Assembly: GCA_030867875.1 (NCBI GenBank)
Contig: JAOWCC010000936.1
Coordinates: 76,541,032 to 76,605,031, forward strand
Length of the DNA: 64,000 nt
Direction of reading: 5' to 3'
From: Actinernus sp. WN-2022
Lineage: Eukaryota > Cnidaria > Anthozoa > Actiniaria > Actinernidae
Each line of letters starts with the position of its first letter. Within the stretch, counting starts at the first letter, position 1. Of this stretch, positions 56,760 through 64,000 are shown piece by piece. The position numbers were made by a program, and so were the translations under genes. A model generated the notes under the pieces. It made no database searches. It had not been told where the DNA came from and worked only from the letters and a program-made list of their open reading frames with translations.

Positions 56760-59700
56760 TTAATTTTCCCGCCAGAATGCGTTATCATAACAAGAGTGAC
56801 GTAGCGGTAAATCCTCGAATAAACCGCATCCAGACATTGACATGGGTCTCCACGAGTACATGCTTTCAGGAAGATCGTCACTGCAAGCGTAATCATTTGG
56901 CATGGACCAAGACGAGTTCTGGTTGGTTAAGTCTTGATTACAAAACGAGCCTGAAACCTCGAGACGAAAGCTGCCGTTCATTGGTGGAACACACAAGTGC
57001 TGTGACGTCATCATTTGAGCCGGTACATGCCTAAAATATAAAAGCAGAATGTGTTCTGAGATCAAAGAAAAAGATTTCGATCACACATTAATCGGATTTC
57101 GATTGGCTTTGTATTTTTCACAAGCAAGCATCGCAAAGCGTCATCAATTAATTAATCAATCAAAGCAAAATGAATTTCAAAATAAACATCACTCAAGGGG
57201 CTAAGTAACACTGACAAATCCAGGGTCCTTGTGTAGAAAAGTATTGGCTATATTCATAATTCATAATAGAGGCTCAGGGTTCGTACGTAAACCTTAGAGT
57301 AAGACAATACAAGACACGGGAGTGCAAATTTCCTAAGGTTTCAGTAAGAACTCTACGTAACTATCGGCGCTCAATTCAAATCACGTAAACCATCGGCGCT
57401 CGCTCAATTCAGATCACCTTGAGTATAGAGTAAGAAAACGCAAGACACAGGGAATGCAATATTTCCTAAGGGAAGGTACGTTTTTTTATCAGGGGGTGGG
57501 CTGGGGTCTGTCAGGGGAGGTTCATGAAAAAAATATTGAACTTTTGTGGAGAGCCAAGCCTTTACTTTTTTCTAACAGGAGGAGGGTCAAAGGTTTTTTT
57601 CATTCCCATTTATTGAATGTGTTTAAGTTCTGCTATCAATATAATTCCATTGGTGCTATCAATATAATTCCATTGGTGTCAAGTTTGTAAGGAAATCTTA
57701 GATGACAAGAGGAAATGGCCATTTTCACGGATGTTCCTTCTTTTAACCCGACTAGTAAGGGTATCATGAAAAACCCTCCAAAAATCGTTTTTCGTCAGAT
57801 TGTAAAGGAGAGGGTGATACATTTTCTTGTAGCTTTAAGTGAGGGGTCGTGAAAATGGTTTGTACAGGGAAGGGGAGAGCCACCGAAAATGTTAAGATAT
57901 GTAGTATAGAACCCCAGCCCACCCCCACCCCCTGATAAAAAAAACGTACCTTCCTAAGGGGGTGCACATTTCCTAGGCAAAAAAATCTAGGACTGAAAAT
58001 TTGCGCCGGGGGATGCAAATATCCTAGAAATTTTGCACCGGAGAGTCCTTTACTGAGTCCTTACCTAGCTATCTCTAGTGCATGCTCTTGTTTTACCACA
58101 ATACTCATATTACGTGGTGTAATGGCCTGGGTACACGCGGTCGTTGGTGGCGGCGTCACGAAGGAACACTGGGGTCGAGTGATAGGCGGGGGATTCGACA
58201 AGTGAAGGCATGCTCTCTTAGCTGACGCTTCTGGAGATTCGTGGTCGTCTTTTTCCTGGCGAACGGTTTTAGTGGAACTGTGTGAAAAAGGGATAAAGAA
58301 TAAGAACAGTGACTTGTCAATGTTTTGAACATGAGTGTACTAGTATTTTTTTCTTCATCGTGGAAGAGCCGCGACGCACCAAACGAGAAAAAAATTAAAA
58401 CTATGAAAGCTCATTCAATATATACACTGATCTGTTTTCAAGTTTGCCTGAAAATTAAGAAGTTACATGTATTTTTAACTATACATGAATAAATCTAGTC
58501 GTTCAAACCCGACTTCTGTCAGTTGCACCAGGTTGTACTCTCTTCCTGGTATTTTTTCGCTCATTTGTTTACGGATTGGGCGTCCTGTGGTGACCGCGCA
58601 CCACAGGTAGCCCAATCCGAAAGCAAATGAGCGAAAAAGCCTATTCACAAAGAAAACAATTTCTATATCATGGAAATTAGGATTTATAGCATTTCTCCAG
58701 GGTTATTTTAAGTACTTTGGTTACGTTCTCGTGGTCTAAGTGGCCCTGGTTACAGTGGAAATGAACAGGACGTTCCTTGATCCACGATCAAATTAAAGTG
58801 TCAATCCGGAACTGCCTCCGCAGTCACTGCGAATTTAAACAAAATGCCATAACTTTTAAGGCTTTTGCTCAAATTTTCACAAACAGTACACATTTTATTG
58901 ATACGGCTGATAATGTCAAAATTTTGACCCGATCACACATACTAATGACATAATTGTGACGTCAGTCTTTTAACATTTTGAGTCATCTGACTCGAAATGT
59001 AGTCGAACGACTTTTTTCAAAAATTGTTCAAACTTATAACACACGTGCACATTTGATCAAAACCTTGGACGAAAGTTGGAGAAAATCTTTTGCTCAAATT
59101 TTCACAAACAGTACACATTTTATTGATACGGCTGATAATGTCAAAATTTTGACCCGATCACACATACTAATGACATAATTGTGACGTCAGTCTTTTAACA
59201 TTTTGAGTCATCTGACTCGAAATGTAGTCGAACGACTTTTTTCAAAAATTGTTCAAACTTATAACACACGTGCACATTTGATCAAAACCTTGGACGAAAG
59301 TTGGAGAAAATCTTGGGTTATGAATTTCTAACCTTACTAAACGTTGTGAAAGTTGAAAGGGCCGTAGCCTTCTTAGCCTGCTTGCCGGCTCTCCTGTATT
59401 TTTTTTCGGTCGTTTCTTTTCGGATTGGGTCACCTGTGGCACGCGGTCAAAATGGGGCCAAGCAGGCTATAGCCTTCTGTCAATAGAAGTGATTAGAATC
59501 CAAACTGATACGATTAAAAGTATCTCCCAAAGCTTACTGTCTTAATCTGGATGCCAAATAAATTGAAGACCCTCTGCTAAAATTAAATCCAGGATCATTG
59601 ACTACCAACCAAGAAGTACTATAACACATACTAACAACACGTACCAAATTCCTCTTCGGAAAGCTCTTGCGTAAGGATTGAAATCTATCTTGAGTTTTTT

Positions 59701-61807
59701 CACGCTGGCACTCTGATAGCTTGTAACTGCTATGAACTCTGTCTCGGGAAACTCAAACAACCATCTCTCGCACTTGTGTAACCCAAGTTTAGTGACTACC
59801 AACTGGGCCTTGTACTTCTGAAGCGACGACAATACAACCTAAAAGAGAACAAACCGGCAAACGTTTAGAACAAAAGAAGAACAGTCAAATGGCTTTCTTT
59901 TTCAAAAACACGGAGCCAAAAACGCATAAAGGTTTGAAGTTGTCCTTCAGTTTTCATTTCCAAACGGTTTCCAAGAGTTTTGTATGCAAAATATATATAG
60001 AAAAACGATAGCCGAGACTGCAGATTTCTGGTTTATAGTTTACGACTCCATGAACTGACAATGGAGCCCGGTAAAGTTTAATGTCATAAACTACACAATG
60101 TAGTTTGCGACTCCATTGTCGATACATCGAATCTATCTTCTATCGTATGTTAGATCAAAGTAAAGGAAGGATAAAAGTTAAAATTCTGATAAATGTTTAG
60201 ATTACGCGTAGTTGGCGATGCCACTTTGAAAGTTGAACTGCATGCCGAGCTACCGCGTAGCTAAAATTTTACGCACCAGATACCTTGAAAGACTGGTTTT
60301 AAAAGCAACTTACGTGGTCACAGTCCGGCTTGATGATATTCGACAGTTTGAGTTTATCGAACCGCGCTCCCTCCTCCATCCAATATCGTCCCATGCTGAT
60401 CCCAGTGGGGTGAATGTAAGTGCATCGTTGCATATCTTGTTCCACGGCTGTTCCAGTCCTAAGCCAGGTAGTATTGAGGTGATCGTATCTATAGTGATAG
60501 CAGTCTGCGCTCACTATCTTTACCATGCAGCTGTAGTATTGGTCAGCCTCTAGACCCGTCAGATGGAAATCAAGAACAGGAAACATACGCCTGGGGAATA
60601 AATCCATAAGTTTTACTCGAGTGTTTTAGTGTGATTTAAAAGCGCGGCCTCTCTAAGACTGCGCCGTGCAATCCACGAACGCGATACAATATCGCCCTCT
60701 TAAATCGAACACCCTTAAATCTTCATATATCGCAGCTTATCCCGACCCTGATTCTAAATTTTCCATTGAACCGTAAACTAGTAAATCAAAACTTCATCTA
60801 AATCGTTTTTTTCTTTTACCTTGATAAGACAAAAGGACCGACCAGAGACTATTATGGCTCGGTAAACTGTTCGTAAACTGCACGGTAAACTTTACGACTC
60901 TAAACGATCAGCACTTCAGATCTAAGTAAGCTAGTGACTCAGGCGATTTGATGGAAATACATGCTTGTCTTTATTGATCTTTTTCATCTGCGTCAAGTTG
61001 AAGTATAATGAGACGAATCCAATGAGATGACTTTAGAGTCGCAAACTAGCTACACGGTGTAGTTTACAACTCTTTTGTCAAGTTGAGTCGTAAAACACCT
61101 GATCCGACGAATTCTCTTACGAGGAGAGATTGCGACCTTGTGCTTACTCTGAGTTTACCGTTTTGTTTAAATGCACATAATTTTCCCTCCGGGTTTTTTT
61201 CTGTCTACTGAGCCTTTTGCCTACAAACCTAACTTTGAAAACCTGTGGTAGTGCGTAATGCAGCCAATCTGCACTTGTTATGAAGCCCTTTTGAGCGACC
61301 AGAAATGTCCATTTGTCAACTAATAACGCCGCAAACAAGATATCTGTTCCCAGTTTCTCACGGCCTGATTAAGCTACTCCAGGAATAAGGGTAATCTTTA
61401 GTTTGATTTACTAACTCGTGGAATACTGACTTGGGATTAAAAACTTATTGTTTGATGAGGACTAAGTAGTGCCTTTTTACTTGTAATCCTACAACCAAGA
61501 GAACCAACATCCTTGGCTATAATTTAATCCAGGATTGTGAACGCTAAATCCGGCTTCGAGGAACTCAGGAACCATATATGATCAAGCGTGATATTTATAG
61601 TGTGACATACCTTCCAAGACGAGTGAGGATCATTTCAGTCCGTTGCTCCTTGAATGTTCTCCACAAGCTCTTCTGTTGGAGTGCTAGCTCTGCTTTCACA
61701 CCATCACTCGCACCTTGAATCACCGACAATATGGTATGGCTTCCCAGTTCGGTCGACTTGGAAGAGCCGGGTTGAATGGTGGATGAATTTACCAGTTTCT
61801 GCGCCAT
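56760..61807 (-). CDS. Divergent T-box transcription factor (5 exons)
   Basis: Minus-strand exons: 61807-61611, 60590-60314, 59838-59645, 58277-58065, 57030-56760. Splice sites are GT-AG, phases close, total 1152 nt (383 aa). The T-box DNA-binding domain covers residues of about 48-218: LWRTFKEQRTEMILTRLGRR, MFPVLDFHLTGLE, CTYIHPTG, RYWMEEGARFDKLKLSN, LSSLQKYKAQL, FPETEFIAVTSYQ, LKIDFNPYARAF. Key motifs are present, but the loop after ADCYHYRYD and the region around 95-160 are unusual for the family. Downstream is a Pro/Ser-rich region with VKQE (about 284-287), a sumoylation-type motif often found in repressors. The final exon is Ser/Met-rich. It should act in the nucleus in developmental patterning. 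I cannot place it in a subfamily (Brachyury, Tbx2/3, Tbx4/5 or other). Confidence 0.93.
57466..57960. mobile_element. Inverted-repeat element in T-box intron 4
   Basis: Left CCTAAGGGAAGGTACGTTTT and right AAAACGTACCTTCCTAAGG ends, each joined to a G-rich or C-rich tract (GGGGGTGGGCTGGGGT), are inverted copies. The interior has no coding content. Confidence 0.7.
58552..58637. repeat. Hairpin with ACCGCGCACCACAGG core
   Basis: TTTTTCGCTCATTTG...CGGATTGGG pairs with CCCAATCCG...CAAATGAGCGAAAAA. Related sequence (CCTGTGG / CACCACAG with TGACCGCGC) appears near 6468-6520, 23940 and 59430. T-box intron 3, about 275 bp upstream of exon 4. Confidence 0.7.
58863..59312. repeat. 225-bp tandem duplication in T-box intron 3
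   Basis: Two copies (58863-59087 and 59088-59312) are identical as far as I can see, so the duplication is recent. Each contains CATTTTATTGATACGGCTG, GTGACGTCAG (a CRE-like TGACGTCA) and TTTGAGTCATCTGACTCGAA. Confidence 0.93.
59374..59469. mobile_element. 96-bp TAGCCTG-type transposon
   Basis: Begins TAGCCTGCTTGCC and ends GGCCAAGCAGGCTA, with an exact 9-bp flanking repeat TAGCCTTCT (59365-59373 and 59470-59478). The interior includes the CGGATTGGG...CCTGTGG block shared with the hairpin at 58552. T-box intron 3. Confidence 0.85.
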
Positions 61808-61901
61808 ATTACCTCCTTTAGATGTTTTATATACTCGGTCTTATAACGGAGTAAAGCTTATAACTTAGTCTCAAGTGAAAGTATAGTTAGGCGAGGGCGA
61901 A

Positions 61902-61909
61902 AATATATA
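61902..61909 (-). promoter_or_regulatory. Possible TATA box of the T-box gene
   Basis: TATATATTT on the minus strand lies about 95 bp upstream of the T-box ATG (61807). This would place transcription start near 61875 with a short 5' UTR. Position and sequence are compatible only; nothing else supports it. Confidence 0.35.
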
Positions 61910-62559
61910 CCCCTGTTAAACAATGGGTTTCTTAATATGGGCGTGACGAACGCCTCCTATTGTTTGAGTTTACAGTGTTGGTTTTCACGGCTTCTTGTCT
62001 AATGAATAGATGCCTCATTAAAAGAGGTTTATAGATCAAGTTTTGAATAGAAATTAATTTGGTTTCAGTTAACTTGTTTACTGGATCACCTAGCTAGGTT
62101 TTGTTAAACCATGCTTAACTTTTAAGCTGATGTGATTTATATTCTCATTCTGAGCTTAGTTTTGTAAAAGATACCACTTTCGAGAAGTTTTATCATTTGT
62201 GAAATGTTCGTGGTTTTCGATATTCATAAAAGATGCAGATACTAACTTCGGTGAAATTTGTTTCCCTCCCTCCGTAACAAATAAAGCAACCTATTTATGT
62301 CGGTAACTCCGTCGTCCTGCCCTGGCTCCAGAGGTTTTCTAGAGAGAACAGCCGCGGAGAAAGCGGCGATCAGATGTGAAATTCTAACCACTTGCAGTTC
62401 GAGAGGCGAAATTGTTTCACAATGGTAGCACATTCTACTCTGAGTTTTAATTTAGCCGGACCTCGAATTATGGTCCGGTCAGGGTTTGAACTCGCGATCT
62501 CCAACTAGACTCTTTAAAAAGTATATGTAGTTATGATATGAAATCATGTTTGCCGCGTA

Positions 62560-62706
62560 GCAATAGTAAGTGTAAAGAATGTGATGTAACGTGGTAAGCT
62601 GTAGTGCTTAGTGTGCACGCCCTACGAGGGAAAGAGAAAAAATCTCTGACCCAAGTGGGACTCGAATCCAACGACCTCCAGGTTGCATGTCTGGCGCTCT
62701 ACCAAC
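62560..62706 (-). mobile_element. tRNA-derived SINE
   Basis: On the minus strand GTTGGTAGAGCG (box A) and GGATTCGAGTCCC (box B) are at tRNA spacing, followed by about 100 bp of unrelated body. The anticodon region (CATGCAACC) does not give a clean stem. Confidence 0.65.
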
Positions 62707-63258
62707 TTTACTTTACATTACTTTACATTACTTTAAAAAGTAATGCGAACAGAACGCCTCAGAAGAGTAAAACAAGTTAAACAGGGTGAGAAATAATTCC
62801 GAGGGATAAAAATGGTGCCGTTTGTGACTCCAAATTTCTCGAGAACTGATTTTCCGCTCTTTGAATATCAATTCTAAGAGAAGAAAAGGTGATCACTTGT
62901 GTGAAAACAAAACAGATAATGCGGTAAGGAAATGAAGTTAAGTTCTTTGCGGAATTTATCTCACCTTTTTAGTGCTGAAACTTTAAAGGAAATTAAGTCG
63001 CTTTAAAGCAATTAATTGTCCGCGTATGTGTTCAGAATGCTTACTCCCCAGAGTATAAATCTAATCGGATTTTCCGAAGAAGGAGGAAATTACTAGAATC
63101 AGACAAAAGTTTGCGTATTCAATGGCTTACTAATCTTTGTGAAACTAAATATAAGTTTAATTTGCGTAGGCGAAGTTCGAGATGTTCACTGATTTCAATC
63201 GGCGGTTAGAACACTCTTACATAAGAGTTGAGCTTCCCTAAACTCCGGGTTAAAATCC

Positions 63259-63305
63259 CGAGGTGGATTTCGAGGTGGATTTCGAGGTGGTTCGAGGTGG
63301 ATTTT
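63259..63305. repeat. Short tandem repeat CGAGGTGGATTT
   Basis: Three to four near-identical 12-bp units. Confidence 0.8.
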
Positions 63306-64000
63306 TTCGAGATCGGAAATTTTGAACTCGATCAGGATTTTCGAGGTCGGTATTTTCGATTTTATTATCCATCCGGGCGGCGGCGGCCTCCTGCCATGTG
63401 TCGCGGCTCGCGTTTGGATTTAAGCTTACAAACTGCTTGTTCCTCCTTCACAGTTACGTATATTAGGTTTGAGGACGCTTACCAAGCTGTTGCTCAACGA
63501 GAAGTCAGTAGAAACTAAATTGGCACACTTTATTATACAGGGTAACTAGAATTACAAAAGTAATTTTCATCTGATCTTGGCAGTTTACTGAAACATCCTT
63601 GGAAACCCAAGGGCAGTTAGTGAACGACGTTTTCTGCCCGTCTCCGAGGATGTGAGTGAAACTGTTTAAAACTAAACCTTGTAAGTCTGTAAAATGTGGC
63701 ATATCATTTATTTTAAGAGCTAGACATACATGGCCCTTCAAAAAATTACAAAGACGTTTGTTGGCTTTTACATTTCCTTGTACAGTCAACTCTCTCCTAC
63801 GACCACTTCCCCTAAGCGACCACTTCCCGCAGGCGACCACCTCCCATATAAGCGACCACTTTACCAAAGAACCGTTTTTTTCCCAGTCAAATTTTGTTGT
63901 AAAAACTCTCTCGTAAGCGACCGACGCAAAAATTCTTAAGCGACCGCGACCACATTTTAGTCTCAACACTTGACATTTTCTATTGTTTTTTGTTTCCGAT

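Larger units (their letters stand above)
61910..64000. other. Upstream region of the T-box gene
   Basis: No coding exon recognised. Contains a tRNA-derived SINE (62560-62706), a short TTTACATTAC tandem repeat (about 62706-62740) and a GGTGGATTTCGA repeat (63259-63305). The last 200 bp carry repeated AGCGACCAC motifs that look like the end of a transposon continuing past the window. Confidence 0.55.

Noticed and set aside
58065..58113. Earlier donor (CCAC|GTAATA at 58113) for T-box exon 4
   Set aside because: It leaves the wrong phase for the final exon; the GTAAGG donor after 58065 closes the frame and adds the VKQE motif.

Overview
The window looks like nuclear DNA of an anthozoan cnidarian, most likely a stony coral. 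This is an inference from three things: intron-rich animal genes with GT-AG introns, a very high density of small inverted-repeat transposons, tRNA-derived SINEs and satellites, and a BEL/Pao retrotransposon. No rRNA, CRISPR or bacterial operon structure is present.

Three host genes can be rebuilt exon by exon, and in each the exon phases close exactly. (1) 826-13310, plus strand: an 8-exon gene for a 961-aa C2H2 zinc-finger protein with eleven fingers and a Ser/Thr-rich tail. (2) 52440-22821, minus strand: a 17-exon RalGDS-type guanine nucleotide exchange factor of 728 aa with REM, CDC25/RasGEF and Ras-association (RA) domains. (3) 61807-56760, minus strand: a 5-exon, 383-aa divergent T-box transcription factor. 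Genes 1 and 2 converge across a 9.5-kb intergenic region; gene 3 lies upstream of gene 2 on the same strand.

Most of the rest is repeats. A full-length BEL/Pao element (42595-50610; two 519-bp LTRs that look identical; one intact 2251-codon ORF; 5-bp target duplication CCCTG) sits in RalGDS intron 3, in the gene's orientation, starting only 27 bp after the 5' splice site. RalGDS introns also hold a decayed tyrosine-recombinase transposon, a SINE that runs into a 420-bp hexamer tail, and a 24-bp GC-rich minisatellite. The intergenic region carries a 41-bp satellite of about 32 copies and a fold-back element whose two arms serve as empty sites for each other's insertions.

The most novel-looking signal is a set of very small transposons with TAGCCTG...CAGGCTA ends and 9-bp target duplications. 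Five insertions of 35 to 813 bp are visible, with different interiors. A second clear family is a 123-bp near-perfect palindrome present twice with exact 8-bp target duplications. The zinc-finger, Ral-GEF and T-box genes have no evident shared pathway; they are ordinary neighbours.
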